DNA of 64,000 nt from Ilumatobacter coccineus YM16-304 (GTDB taxonomy: Bacteria > Actinomycetota > Acidimicrobiia > Acidimicrobiales > Ilumatobacteraceae), in contig NC_020520.1 of the NCBI RefSeq assembly GCF_000348785.1, forward strand, positions 1,798,001 through 1,862,000, in the 5' to 3' direction. The translations under genes and the position numbers were made by a program. Below are positions 35,374 through 44,128 of this stretch, piece after piece. The first letter of the stretch is position 1. Every line of letters begins with the position of its first letter. The notes below the pieces were generated by a model, which saw only the letters and a list, made by a program, of their open reading frames with translations, did not search any database and was not told the origin of the DNA.

Positions 35374-36203
35374 GCGACGGCGGTTGCTCCGGTGCGGCGG
35401 CGCTCGCGTGCGAGCAGCCAGTCGGCGAGTCGTGTGCACGGGATCGTCAGGATCAAGAAGATGAGTGCGGCGCCGAGGTACGGCGTGAAGTTGGCGAAGT
35501 TCGACTTCTCGATGCCGGCTCGTCGCAGGATCTCGACCGGCCCGATCAGGCTGACGAGCGCCACGTCTTTCTGCAGGCTCACGAGGCTGTTCATCAGCGG
35601 TGGCACGATGCGCCGCATGGCCTGGGGGAGCACGACGCTCGCCATGGTCTGGTTGCCGGTCATGCCGAGCGAGCGAGCGGCAGCCCGCTGGCTCTCGTGG
35701 ACGCTGTCGATCCCGGCCCGGATCACCTCCGACACGTACGCCGAGTACGAGAGCACCAGCGCGACCGTGCCCCAGATGAGCGGGTTGCTCCACGCCCGCG
35801 AGTCGAACAGGCCGGGCACGCCGAACCCGATGAGGAAGATGATCAGGATCACCGGCACGCCGCGGAAGACGTCGGTGTAGATCACGGCGAAGGCGCGCAG
35901 CGGGAACAGGGCGGGGGAGCGCGTGTTGCGGGCGATGGCGATCGCCAGCGAGAGGGCGAAGATCAGCGGCGTCGACCAGAGGAAGATCTGGATGTCGAGC
36001 CAGAAGGCTTCGAGGAGGCGGGGGAACGAATCGAGGAACACCTCGCGGTCGAAGAACGCCTTGCGGACCCGACTCCATCCTTCGAAACGCGGGACGAGCA
36101 CGATCACCGCCGTGACGACGATGATCGTGCTCGCCGAAGCGATGACGGCGCCGCGTCGGCGTCGCCCTCGCTCGTATTCCTGTCGGCGTGTGAGTTGGCT
36201 CAT
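35370..36203 (-). CDS. Polar-amino-acid ABC transporter, permease subunit
   Basis: A 277-residue HisM/GlnP-type permease with an N-terminal cytoplasmic charged stretch and about five membrane helices. The EAA coupling loop is EVIRAGIDSVHESQRAAARS followed by LGMTGNQ; it contacts the ATPase. RGVPVILIIFLIGFGVP is characteristic of the family. The start at 36203 is chosen since upstream residues look non-coding. It overlaps the ATPase gene by 4 nt and starts 37 nt after the binding-protein gene. Confidence 0.9.
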   Translation of the reverse strand: MSQLTRRQEYERGRRRRGAVIASASTIIVVTAVIVLVPRFEGWSRVRKAFFDREVFLDSFPRLLEAFWLDIQIFLWSTPLIFALSLAIAIARNTRSPALFPLRAFAVIYTDVFRGVPVILIIFLIGFGVPGLFDSRAWSNPLIWGTVALVLSYSAYVSEVIRAGIDSVHESQRAAARSLGMTGNQTMASVVLPQAMRRIVPPLMNSLVSLQKDVALVSLIGPVEILRRAGIEKSNFANFTPYLGAALIFLILTIPCTRLADWLLARERRRTGATAVA

Positions 36204-36240
36204 CGGCCGAGGCGTCGACCCCTCGGCCGACCTGCCCGGG

Positions 36241-37107
36241 TCATTCGCTGATGACCGGGGCGCCGGTGTTGTCGGCGAGCCACTCGGCGTTGATGTCGGC
36301 CAGCGCACCCGATGCCGTGATGGCGGTGATGGCGTCGTTGACGCAACCGGTCAGCGCGCTGTCTTTCGCCAGGACCATGCCGAACTCGTCGGTGGTGCCG
36401 CCGGCTTCGGCCGGGAACTGGCCGATGACCGACGAACCCTCGATCTCGACGGCCGACACGTACAGCGCGGTCGGGAGGTCGAACACGGCAGCGTCGATCT
36501 GGTTCGCTTCGAGCGCCGCCTTCGCGCCGACGTTGTCGTCGTAGACGAACGGCTCCGACGACGGCTCGATGACGTCGGTGATGAACTGGAGCGAGGTCGT
36601 GCCGGCCTGGGCTCCGAACTTCACGTCCTTGAGGTCGGCGATGCTCGTGGCGCCTTCGGCGGCCGAGCCCGACAGCGCGACGATCGCCTGGTTGCTGGTG
36701 AAGTACGGCAGCGACATGTCGATGTTCTCCTGGCGTTCAGGCGTGATCGAGTACTGCTGCAGGTTGATGTCGAAGTCCTTGGCGCCCGGTTGGATCGCTT
36801 CGTCGAACGTCGTGCGCACCCACTTGACGGCGTCGCCTTCGTAGCCCATCTCGGCGGCGACGGCGTACGCCACCGCTGCTTCGAAGCCTTCACCGCTGCT
36901 CGGGTCGTCGTCGATGACCCACGGGAAGAAGGCGGGCTCGCCGGTGGCGACCGTGAGGACACCGTCTTCGACGGTGGCGCCGCAGTCGGATTCGCCGCTC
37001 GACGTCTCGTCGCTGCTCGACGCGTCGTCGTCGCTTCCGCACGCAGCGAGAACGAGCGCGCCGACCGCGACGGCCGGGAGGAACTTGTTGGTCAGGGAAT
37101 GTCGCAC
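36241..37107 (-). CDS. Polar-amino-acid ABC transporter, substrate-binding lipoprotein
   Basis: A 288-residue periplasmic-binding-type protein (SBP_bac_3-like). The signal ends in a lipobox (LVLAACG), followed by a Ser/Asp-rich linker. The binding fold shows GVLTVATGEPAFFPWVID, GFEAAVAYAVAAEMGYEGD, FDINLQQYSITPERQENI and LAKDSALTGCVNDAITAI. The start is GTG at 37107 with AAGGAG 5-6 nt upstream. It is the first gene of the transporter operon and is divergent from malic enzyme, with which it shares a 15-bp inverted promoter element. Confidence 0.9.
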   Translation of the reverse strand: MRHSLTNKFLPAVAVGALVLAACGSDDDASSSDETSSGESDCGATVEDGVLTVATGEPAFFPWVIDDDPSSGEGFEAAVAYAVAAEMGYEGDAVKWVRTTFDEAIQPGAKDFDINLQQYSITPERQENIDMSLPYFTSNQAIVALSGSAAEGATSIADLKDVKFGAQAGTTSLQFITDVIEPSSEPFVYDDNVGAKAALEANQIDAAVFDLPTALYVSAVEIEGSSVIGQFPAEAGGTTDEFGMVLAKDSALTGCVNDAITAITASGALADINAEWLADNTGAPVISE

Positions 37108-37141
37108 GGTGTCTCCTTGTGCTGGTTGTTCACGAACGGTC

Positions 37142-37255
37142 AACGCTACTCGCCACCGCTGTTCACTCGGCACGTCGCCGCCGACACCGGTCGGCGCGCA
37201 TGCGACGGCATACGTGACGGCATACAAGGCAACTCGTGCAGTGGCGAGTAGCGTT
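37142..37255. promoter_or_regulatory. Divergent promoters with a 15-bp inverted repeat
   Basis: AACGCTACTCGCCAC (37142-37156) is the exact reverse complement of GTGGCGAGTAGCGTT (37241-37255). Each arm holds a TAGCGT -10: the right one reads toward malic enzyme (ATG 37263, 8 nt away), the left one toward the binding-protein gene (GTG 37107). Two direct copies of GACGGCATAC (37204-37213 and 37216-37225) lie between. Confidence 0.5.
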
Positions 37256-37262
37256 TCGGCCC

Positions 37263-38669
37263 ATGTCGAACCCCCCGGCCACGCAGTATTCGATCTCGCT
37301 CGACGTCACGCTCGACAACGTTCCGGGTGTACTCGGGCGTCTGTGCACCGCCATCGGCGATGCAGGCGGCAACATCTTCGCGATCGAAGGCTTCGTGGCG
37401 AAGGGGCGTGAACTCGAACGAGACATCGTCGTCAACTGCAGCAGCGTCGACCATCAGCAGGAGGTCGTCGTCGCGGTGGAGGCCACCGAGGGCGTCGTGC
37501 TCGAAGAGTGGCACGACCGGACGTTCCGCATGCACGAAGGCGGCAAGATCGAAGTCCTGTCGCTGTGCGCCGTTGGCGACCAGGACGACCTGTCGATGGC
37601 GTACACGCCGGGCGTGGCCCGCGTGTGCAACGCGATCGCCGCCGACGAGACGCTCGCCGACGAGTACACGATCCGCAAGAACACGGTCGCCATCGTCTCC
37701 GACGGCACCGCCGTGCTCGGCCTCGGCGACATCGGCCCCAAGGGAGCCATGCCCGTCATGGAAGGCAAGGCGCTCCTGTTCAAGGAGTTCGCCGGCGTCG
37801 ACGCGTTCCCGATCTGTCTCGACGTCAACACCCCCGAGGAGATCATCGAGACCGTCATCCGGCTCGCTCCGACGTTCGGTGGCATCAACCTCGAAGACAT
37901 CGCCGCCCCCGGCGCGTTCCAGGTCGAGGAAGCGCTGAAGGAAGCGCTCGACATCCCGGTCTTCCACGACGACCAGCACGGCACCGCGGTCGTCACCCTC
38001 GCTGCGCTCGAGAACGCGCTGCGTCTCACCGGCAAGAAGATGGACGAGCTGACGATCGTCATCTCGGGCGTCGGCGCGGCCGGCGTCGCCATCGGCAAGA
38101 TCCTGCTGGGTGCGGGTGCCGGCAAGGTCATCGGCGTCGACAGCCGTGGCGCCGTGTACGACGGTCGTGACGGGCTCAACGCCTGGAAGCAGTGGTTCGC
38201 CGAGAACACCAACCCCGATGGCCTCCAGGGTTCGCTGAGCGACGTCATGCACGGCGTCGACGTCTTCATCGGGGTGAGCGCTCCCGACATCCTCACCGTC
38301 GACGACATCAAGAACATGAACACCGACCCGATCGTGTTCGCCATGGCCAACCCCGACCCCGAGATCAAGCCCGAACTCGTCGGCGACCTCGTGAGCGTCA
38401 TGGGCACCGGCCGCAGCGACTACCCGAACCAGATCAACAACGTGCTCGCCTTCCCCGGCATCTTCCGAGGTGCGCTCGACGCTCGGGCGTCCGACATCAC
38501 CGAGAACATGAAGCTGGCCGCAGCGAAGGCGATCGCCGACTCGGTGTCGGACGACGACCTCACCGCCACCAACATCATGCCGTCGGTGTTCGACCGCTCG
38601 GTGTCGATGCGGGTCGCCGCCGCCGTCGCCGAGGCCGCCCAGGCCGACGGCGTCAGCCGTCTGCACTGA
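37263..38669 (+). CDS. NAD(P)-dependent malic enzyme with N-terminal ACT domain
   Basis: A 468-residue oxidoreductase converting malate to pyruvate and CO2. The N-terminal ACT-like domain (about 1-75, QYSISLDVTLDNVPGVLGRL) suggests allosteric control by an amino acid. The malic part shows SMAYTPGVARVCNAIA, TVAIVSDGTAVLGLGDIGP, FAGVDAFPICLDV, VFHDDQHGTAVVTLAAL, the NAD loop VISGVGAAGVAIGKIL and FAMANPDPEIKPEL. It has a leaderless start, and is divergent from the amino-acid ABC operon. Confidence 0.93.
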   Translation: MSNPPATQYSISLDVTLDNVPGVLGRLCTAIGDAGGNIFAIEGFVAKGRELERDIVVNCSSVDHQQEVVVAVEATEGVVLEEWHDRTFRMHEGGKIEVLSLCAVGDQDDLSMAYTPGVARVCNAIAADETLADEYTIRKNTVAIVSDGTAVLGLGDIGPKGAMPVMEGKALLFKEFAGVDAFPICLDVNTPEEIIETVIRLAPTFGGINLEDIAAPGAFQVEEALKEALDIPVFHDDQHGTAVVTLAALENALRLTGKKMDELTIVISGVGAAGVAIGKILLGAGAGKVIGVDSRGAVYDGRDGLNAWKQWFAENTNPDGLQGSLSDVMHGVDVFIGVSAPDILTVDDIKNMNTDPIVFAMANPDPEIKPELVGDLVSVMGTGRSDYPNQINNVLAFPGIFRGALDARASDITENMKLAAAKAIADSVSDDDLTATNIMPSVFDRSVSMRVAAAVAEAAQADGVSRLH

Positions 38670-38721
38670 CAACGAACAGAAAACAGACGGGCTCCGGTGG
38701 GCTCGCAGAAATCTCGCGTTC

Positions 38722-38736
38722 TACGTTGAGTCGGTG
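38722..38736 (+). promoter_or_regulatory. Leaderless -10 element of the UPF0104-like gene
   Basis: TACGTT at 38722-38727 is 6 nt before the GTG start (38734). No ribosome-binding site is present. Confidence 0.4.
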
Positions 38737-39912
38737 ACCCGACTCGCCGATGAACACGGTGTGACAGCGCGTGCAGCGAACTCATCCGTGGTGCGCGTCG
38801 CCGCGGTCGCCGTGCTCGTCGGAGCGCTGACGCTCGCGATCTGGGTTCAACGCAACACGATCGGGGGAGCGCTCGGAGAGATCGCCGGACTCTCGGCCCT
38901 CGCCATCACCGGACTGGCAGCGCTCACCGTGTACGAACGATGGTCGCGCGCCAACATCGTGCGACGACTCCTCGGAACCGACGTGGCGATCGGCCGTGCC
39001 GTCACGATCCACGACGTCGGCACCGCCGTGAGCAAGGGTGTACCGCTCGGCGGGGCCCTCGGGACGGCGCTGCGCTGGTCGATCAGCCGTGAGAGCGACG
39101 TGCGACCGGCCCGGTTCGCATCGATGCTCATCGCCTACGGCATCGCCACCTCGTTCGTCTCGTGGCTGCTGCCTCTGGCGGCGCTCAGCATCGACCTCAC
39201 ACAGCGCTCGATCCAGTTCGCCGACGTCGTCATCGCCTCGGTGATCGTGGCGGTACTGGCCGGTTCGGCCGTGTTCTGGACGCTGATCCTGCGCTCCGAC
39301 CGCCTCGAACTCTGGGCGTCGACTCGGATGCGCGGGCTGTTCGGCCGCATCGCTCGGCGACTGCCCTCGGTGGGAGCACACGATCCGGCCACGGGCGTGT
39401 CGGAGGTGCGCACCGAACTCCGGGCCATCGCCCGTCGGCCGTGGTGGTTGCTCAGCCGCACGCTGCTGGCGCAGGCGACCGGCGCCATCATCCTGTTCGT
39501 GTCGCTGCGCTCACTCGGAGTCGGCAGCGAACTCGGCGCCACCGAGTTCTTCCGGGTGTTCTTCCTCGCTCACCTCGCCGGCACGTTCGCTCCCACGCCC
39601 GGCGGCGTCGGTGTCGTCGAAGCCGGGACCACCGGTGCGCTCATGGCGGCGGGTGTCGACACGACGACGGCGCTCGCCGGGGTGCTGATCTACCGGTTCC
39701 TCACCTACGTGTTGCCGATCGCCTTCGGTGCAGCGCTCTACGTCGCCTGGCGCATGGGCCGCACCCGACGGGTTCGTTCGACGGAGGTGCGTCCGGCAAG
39801 ACTGGCAGTTCATGGGCCATCCTTCGACACCTCACTTCCGGACCTTTCACGCCTTGCGCATCAAGGGGTTCGCGACGATCGACACGTTGGTCGACATCAC
39901 GACACACCGTGA
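38734..39912 (+). CDS. Lysylphosphatidylglycerol-synthase TM-region/UPF0104-like membrane protein
   Basis: A protein of up to 392 residues with about eight hydrophobic helices. Signatures of the flippase-like AglD/MprF membrane domain are FRVFFLAHLAGTFAPTPGGV, GVVEAGTTGALMAAGVDT and LIYRFLTYVLPIAFGAALYVAW. Relatives move or modify lipid-linked groups. The last 50 residues after WRMGRTRR look like non-coding sequence and overlap the next gene by 101 nt in another frame, so the true function of that tail is doubtful. The start is a leaderless GTG. Confidence 0.82.
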   Translation: MTRLADEHGVTARAANSSVVRVAAVAVLVGALTLAIWVQRNTIGGALGEIAGLSALAITGLAALTVYERWSRANIVRRLLGTDVAIGRAVTIHDVGTAVSKGVPLGGALGTALRWSISRESDVRPARFASMLIAYGIATSFVSWLLPLAALSIDLTQRSIQFADVVIASVIVAVLAGSAVFWTLILRSDRLELWASTRMRGLFGRIARRLPSVGAHDPATGVSEVRTELRAIARRPWWLLSRTLLAQATGAIILFVSLRSLGVGSELGATEFFRVFFLAHLAGTFAPTPGGVGVVEAGTTGALMAAGVDTTTALAGVLIYRFLTYVLPIAFGAALYVAWRMGRTRRVRSTEVRPARLAVHGPSFDTSLPDLSRLAHQGVRDDRHVGRHHDTP

Positions 39913-40432
39913 CACCGACGTCAACGCCCATCTCGACGAGTTCTCCGGCGCTGGCCACGTGCAGTTCCGCGAGAACCGCGGGCTCTGGCAGTTGACGCCC
40001 GACGGCCGCGCCGCGCACGCCGAAGAACTCGCTCGCGACCTCGAGGGCATCGACCCGGTCGCTGCGCTCGGCGACCACTACCCGGCATTCGTCGAGGTCA
40101 ACGTGAACTTCAAGCAGCTGTGCGGCGACTGGCAGCTCCGCAACGGCGAACCCAACGACCACACCGACGCCGGCTACGACGCCGAGATCATCGCCCGACT
40201 CGGCGAGATGGACCAGGTCGCACGCCCGATCGTGAGCGCGATGGGCGACGTCATCGACCGCCTCAGCCCCTACGCAACCCGGCTCGGCAACGTGCTCGAG
40301 AAGGTGCGCAGCGGCGAGACCAACATGTTCACCGGCGTCATGTGCGGCAGCTTCCACGACGTGTGGATGGAACTCCACGAAGACCTCATCCTCACCCAGG
40401 GCATCGATCGTGCTCACGAGGGAAGCTTTTAA
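39812..40432 (+). CDS. Winged-helix-like protein, function unknown
   Basis: A 206-residue protein whose first 75 residues (FRTFHALRIKGFATIDTLVD, ITTHRDTDVNAHLDEFSG, LWQLTPDGRAAHAEEL) look like a MarR/PadR-type winged helix. The rest (about 90-206) is helical and includes DQVARPIVSAMGDVIDRLSP and FTGVMCGSFHDVWMELHEDL. I do not recognise the family. The ATG at 39812 lies inside the end of the upstream membrane-protein frame. An alternative start upstream would lengthen the overlap. Confidence 0.65.
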   Translation: MGHPSTPHFRTFHALRIKGFATIDTLVDITTHRDTDVNAHLDEFSGAGHVQFRENRGLWQLTPDGRAAHAEELARDLEGIDPVAALGDHYPAFVEVNVNFKQLCGDWQLRNGEPNDHTDAGYDAEIIARLGEMDQVARPIVSAMGDVIDRLSPYATRLGNVLEKVRSGETNMFTGVMCGSFHDVWMELHEDLILTQGIDRAHEGSF

Positions 40433-40446
40433 TCGATTCGATCACG

Positions 40447-40492
40447 TAGGTTGTTCTGCGTGAATTCTTCTCGAATGTGTTCGGCGGCCTGA
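40447..40492 (+). promoter_or_regulatory. Leaderless 10-codon upstream ORF overlapping dapA start
   Basis: TAGGTT (40447-40452) is 7 nt before GTG 40460. That GTG opens the peptide VNSSRMCSAA, which ends at TGA 40490-40492; the last base is also the first base of the dapA ATG (TGATG). This is a leaderless uORF translationally coupled to dapA. dapA itself has no visible ribosome-binding site. Confidence 0.45.
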
Positions 40493-41382
40493 TGGGACGC
40501 TTCGGACGTGTGCTGACGGCAATGGTGACCCCCTTCGACGAGAACGGGGCACTCGACCTCGACGCAACGGTCGAACTGGCCAAGTGGCTGGTCGAACAAG
40601 GAAACGAAGGGCTCGTCGTCTCCGGGACGACGGGCGAGTCCGCGGTGTTGTCGATCGACGAGAAGCTCGCCCTGTTCGAAGCGGTCGTCGGCGCGGTCAC
40701 CGTGCCGGTGGTGGCCGGCACCACGGGCTCCAACACGCTGCACGACATCGGCCTCACTCGTGAAGCCGAGAAGCTGGGCGTGGCCGGAATCCTCGCCGTG
40801 TGCCCGTACTACAGCCGCCCGTCGCAGGCCGGCATCGACGCCCACATGCGGGCGATCGCCGACAACACCGACCTGCCGGTGGTGCTGTACGACATCCCGA
40901 AGCGCACCGGCCGGCCGATCGACCGTGGCGTCATCGTCAAACTCGCGAACGAGGTGCCCAACATCGTGGCGCTCAAGGACGCAGCCGCCAATCCGGGTCA
41001 GACGGCAGCGGTGATCGACGAGACGCCCGCCGACTTCGAGGTGTACTCGGGAGACGACCCGATGACGCTGCCGCTGCTCGCGGTGGGAGCGGTCGGTGCG
41101 ATCGGCGTCGCCACCCACTGGTGCGCACCCGATCACGTCGAGATGTTCGATGCGTGGGAACGCGGCGACGCTGCCGCTGCCCGCTCGATCAACGCCCGCC
41201 AACTCGAGAGCTACGCGTTCGAGACGAGCGACGACATCCCCAACCCGATTCCGGCGAAGGCGATGTTGCGCACGCTCGGACACGCGGTCGGTGAAGCACG
41301 ACTCCCGATGGGCCCTGCCCCGGAGGGATTGGAAGACCTGGCCAAGAATGTCTACGAACGATTGGTGGCAGCCCGTGGCTGA
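40492..41382 (+). CDS. dapA: 4-hydroxy-tetrahydrodipicolinate synthase
   Basis: Condenses pyruvate and aspartate semialdehyde, the first step of the lysine/diaminopimelate branch. A 296-residue TIM barrel. It shows GTTGES (Thr in the proton relay), LYDIPKRTGRPID (catalytic Tyr) and IVALKDAA with the Schiff-base Lys. The start at ATG 40492 is preferred over GTG 40477 because it begins MGRFGRVLTAMVTPF and overlaps a coupled upstream ORF. It is followed by rnj with an 8-nt overlap, the usual actinobacterial order dapA-rnj. Confidence 0.95.
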   Translation: MGRFGRVLTAMVTPFDENGALDLDATVELAKWLVEQGNEGLVVSGTTGESAVLSIDEKLALFEAVVGAVTVPVVAGTTGSNTLHDIGLTREAEKLGVAGILAVCPYYSRPSQAGIDAHMRAIADNTDLPVVLYDIPKRTGRPIDRGVIVKLANEVPNIVALKDAAANPGQTAAVIDETPADFEVYSGDDPMTLPLLAVGAVGAIGVATHWCAPDHVEMFDAWERGDAAAARSINARQLESYAFETSDDIPNPIPAKAMLRTLGHAVGEARLPMGPAPEGLEDLAKNVYERLVAARG

Positions 41383-43132
41383 CTCGAAGAAGTCCCGAAT
41401 CCAACCGATGACGGCACCGCTCGATGCCGACACCCCGGTCCGCATCATCTTCCTCGGTGGGCTCGGTGAGATCGGCCGCAACTGCATGGCGATCGAACAG
41501 GGCGCCGCCGACGACCCCGACCGCACGATCATGCTGATCGACTGCGGGCTCATGTTCCCCGACGCGAACATGCACGGGATCGACCTGATCCTGCCCGACT
41601 TCAGCTACCTCAAAGACAACGCCGAGCGACTTCAGGGCATCGTCCTCACGCACGGCCACGAAGACCACATCGGCGCGATCCAGTACCTGATGCGCGACGG
41701 CGACGGCATCGGCGGACTCCGCAGCGAGAAGCTCCCGGTCTACGGGTCGAAGCTCACGCTCGGTCTGGCGAGCAGCCGGATCGAGGAAGCCGGCCTGCTC
41801 GGCAAGATCGACCGTCGGCCCGTCGAAGACGGCGACCAGATCGACGTCGGCTCGCTGCTCGTCGAGTTCATCCCGGTCACGCACTCGGTGCCGCACGCGC
41901 ACGCGATCGCCGTGCACACGGCGCAGGGCGTCGTGCTGCACTCCGGTGACTTCAAGCTCGACCTCACACCGGTCGACGACCGACGCGCCGACCTCGCTCG
42001 CATCGGTCAACTCGCCAAGACCGAAGGCATCCGTTTGCTGATGTCCGACTCGACCAACGCCGAAGAAGCCGGGTTCGCGCCGAGCGAGACCAGCGTCGGC
42101 GGAGTGCTGCGCGGACTGTTCGCCGAGCACCGCGACAAGCGGATCATCACGGCGAGTTTCGCCAGCCATCTGCACCGCATCCAGCAGATCGCCTCCGCGG
42201 CGATCGAAGACGGCCGCAAGGTCGCCACGCTCGGCTTGAGCATGAAGAAGAACGTGCGCCTCGGCCTCGATCTCAACGTGCTCAACCTGCCCGAGTCGTC
42301 GATCATCGACATCGGCGACATCGACAAGTACGACCCGGGTGAGATCTGTGTGATCTCGACGGGTTCGCAGGGTGAGCCGATGTCGGCGCTCGGCCTCATG
42401 GCGCGCGGCGAGAACAAGTTCCTCAAGCTCGGCCCGAACGACACGGTGGTGCTGTCGAGCCACGCCATCCCCGGCAACGAAGGCAACGTCAACAAGGTCA
42501 TCGACGGGCTCCTGCGGCTCGGCACCGAGGTCATCCACTCCGGCATCATGGACGTGCACGCCACGGGCCACGCGCAGGCCGACGACATCAAGACCTACCT
42601 GTCGATCGTCAACCCGGAGTGGTTCGTGCCGATCCACGGCGAGTACCGCCACATGGTCGCCAACGCGAACCTCGGCGAGCTCATGGGCGTTCCTCGCGAT
42701 CGCATCATCCAGTGCGAAGACGGCGACGTGCTCGAACTCACCGACGACGGCCTCGCTCCGGTCGGTCGTGTACCCAGCGGCTACCTCTACGTCGACGGCA
42801 TCGTCGGCGACGTGGGCCGCGGTGTGCTGCGCGACCGTCAGAAGCTCGCCGAAGAAGGCGTCGTGGTCGTGGTCGCCACGGTCGACGTGCAGACCGGCAA
42901 GGTCCTCGTCGGCCCCGAGATCATCACTCGCGGCTGGGTCTACGCTCCCGAAGCCGAAGACCTGCTCGACGAAGCATGTGACACGGTCGCAGCGGCGCTC
43001 GAGAAGGCGTTGGCCGACGGCATCCGTGACGTCGAGCAGTTGGAGCGTGAAGCTCGCCGTGCCACGGGCAAGTTCGTCAGCGAGCGCACGAAGCGTCGCC
43101 CGATGATCGTGCCCGTCGTCATGGAGACGTAG
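41375..43132 (+). CDS. rnj: Ribonuclease J
   Basis: A 585-residue metallo-beta-lactamase/beta-CASP RNase with 5'-3' exo- and endonuclease activity. The metal site is HGHEDH (residues 93-98) with HSGDFKLD and SDSTNAEEAG further on. ISTGSQGEPMSALGLMARGE, SHAIPGNEGNVNKVIDGL and the HATGHAQADDIKTYL are beta-CASP signatures. A GTG at 41375 overlapping the end of dapA is taken as the start; ATG 41408 is the alternative. PNPase, its usual partner in mRNA decay, is also encoded in this window. Confidence 0.95.
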   Translation: MADSKKSRIQPMTAPLDADTPVRIIFLGGLGEIGRNCMAIEQGAADDPDRTIMLIDCGLMFPDANMHGIDLILPDFSYLKDNAERLQGIVLTHGHEDHIGAIQYLMRDGDGIGGLRSEKLPVYGSKLTLGLASSRIEEAGLLGKIDRRPVEDGDQIDVGSLLVEFIPVTHSVPHAHAIAVHTAQGVVLHSGDFKLDLTPVDDRRADLARIGQLAKTEGIRLLMSDSTNAEEAGFAPSETSVGGVLRGLFAEHRDKRIITASFASHLHRIQQIASAAIEDGRKVATLGLSMKKNVRLGLDLNVLNLPESSIIDIGDIDKYDPGEICVISTGSQGEPMSALGLMARGENKFLKLGPNDTVVLSSHAIPGNEGNVNKVIDGLLRLGTEVIHSGIMDVHATGHAQADDIKTYLSIVNPEWFVPIHGEYRHMVANANLGELMGVPRDRIIQCEDGDVLELTDDGLAPVGRVPSGYLYVDGIVGDVGRGVLRDRQKLAEEGVVVVVATVDVQTGKVLVGPEIITRGWVYAPEAEDLLDEACDTVAAALEKALADGIRDVEQLEREARRATGKFVSERTKRRPMIVPVVMET

Positions 43133-43147
43133 ATCGCCGAATCTCGA

Positions 43148-43163
43148 TAGCGTCGCGGCCATG
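43148..43163 (+). promoter_or_regulatory. Leaderless -10 element of the YidB gene
   Basis: TAGCGT at 43148-43153 is 7 nt before the ATG (43161), just after the RNase J stop. No ribosome-binding site is visible. Confidence 0.4.
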
Positions 43164-43571
43164 GGACTCATGGACATCGTTGGCGGACTGCTCGGACGCA
43201 AGGCGCCGAAGTCGGGGAATGCACTGCTCGACTCGCTCATGCCGATGCTGCTCAAGGGCGGCGCGATCGGCGGGCTCGGCGGTCTGCTGGGCAAGTTCAC
43301 CGGTGCCGGCCTCGGCAACAAGGCCAACAGCTGGGTCGGCACGGGGGCCAACGAGCCCCTCGACCCCGATGAGGTCGAGCAGGCGCTCGGCGCCGACCAG
43401 GTCGATCGCATCGCCCGCGATGCCGGCGTGTCGCGCGACGAGGCCAAATCGGGCCTCGCGGGCATGATTCCCGGACTCGTCGACAAGATGTCGCCCGGTG
43501 GCAACCTGCCGACCGGCAACATCGCCAAGTCGCTGAAGGGCTTCGACCTCGGCTCGATCCTGGGCAAGTGA
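43161..43571 (+). CDS. YidB-family protein (DUF937-like)
   Basis: A 136-residue Gly/Leu-rich protein. The opening MGLMDIVGGLLGRK, LKGGAIGGLGGLLGKFTGAGLG and the central NEPLDPDEVEQALGADQVDR then IARDAGVSRDEAKSGLAGMI match the YidB pattern. The function is unknown. It overlaps the following lipoprotein gene by 4 nt. Confidence 0.85.
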   Translation: MGLMDIVGGLLGRKAPKSGNALLDSLMPMLLKGGAIGGLGGLLGKFTGAGLGNKANSWVGTGANEPLDPDEVEQALGADQVDRIARDAGVSRDEAKSGLAGMIPGLVDKMSPGGNLPTGNIAKSLKGFDLGSILGK

Positions 43572-44101
43572 GACTCGGCCGTCTCGCCGTGGCGGCCGCC
43601 GCGCTGATGGCGCTCGGCGCATGCAGCAGCGACGAGCCGGCCGTCGACGACTCGGCGATCGTGTCGGCGGGCGTCGCGGGTGAAGCGGAGTTCGTCGACG
43701 ACATCGATGCCGCGATCGCCGCCGTCGAGGCCGAGCTCGGTGCGTCGCAGCGGTACTTCGAGATCACCGCAAATCCCCAGCTCACGAACATCTTCGTGGC
43801 CGTCGACGACGAAACGGCCGTCGTGCCGTACCTGTTCATCGACGGCGAACTCCAGCCGCCCGCACCCAAGCAGACCGGAGCGAACGGGCACACGTTCGCG
43901 GCGTCAGACGTCGACATCGACGGGGGCCTCGTCGCCGAGCGCTTCGCCGACGAGTTGCCCAACACCGCGATCAACGCCGTGAGCGTCTACGGCGACGGGT
44001 TCGGGGCCACCTACGTGGTCGCCGGCCGTTCGGAGGTCGGCGGACTGCTCGACATCGTCGTGACCGGCGATGGTCAGATCGTCTCCGTCGACCCGATCTG
44101 A
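43568..44101 (+). CDS. Small predicted lipoprotein, function unknown
   Basis: A 177-residue protein with a signal peptide ending in a lipobox (LMALGACSS). The mature domain shows alternating strands and helices (VDDIDAAIAAVEAELGASQR, YFEITANPQLTNIFVAVDD, GATYVVAGRSEVGGLLDIVV). No family is recognised. The GTG start overlaps the YidB gene stop (GTGA), so the two are co-translated. Confidence 0.7.
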   Translation: MRLGRLAVAAAALMALGACSSDEPAVDDSAIVSAGVAGEAEFVDDIDAAIAAVEAELGASQRYFEITANPQLTNIFVAVDDETAVVPYLFIDGELQPPAPKQTGANGHTFAASDVDIDGGLVAERFADELPNTAINAVSVYGDGFGATYVVAGRSEVGGLLDIVVTGDGQIVSVDPI

Positions 44102-44112
44102 GCCGGTGTCGA

Positions 44113-44128
44113 TACCGTCGTCATGATG
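44113..44128 (+). promoter_or_regulatory. Leaderless -10 element of the AAA ATPase gene
   Basis: TACCGT at 44113-44118 lies 4 nt before ATG 44123 and 7 nt before ATG 44126. The spacing favours 44126 as the real start. Confidence 0.4.

Noticed and set aside
41189-43891. A 900-codon minus-strand open frame opposite RNase J
   Set aside because: It mirrors dapA, rnj and yidB, has no family motifs, and is typical of shadow frames in high-GC DNA.
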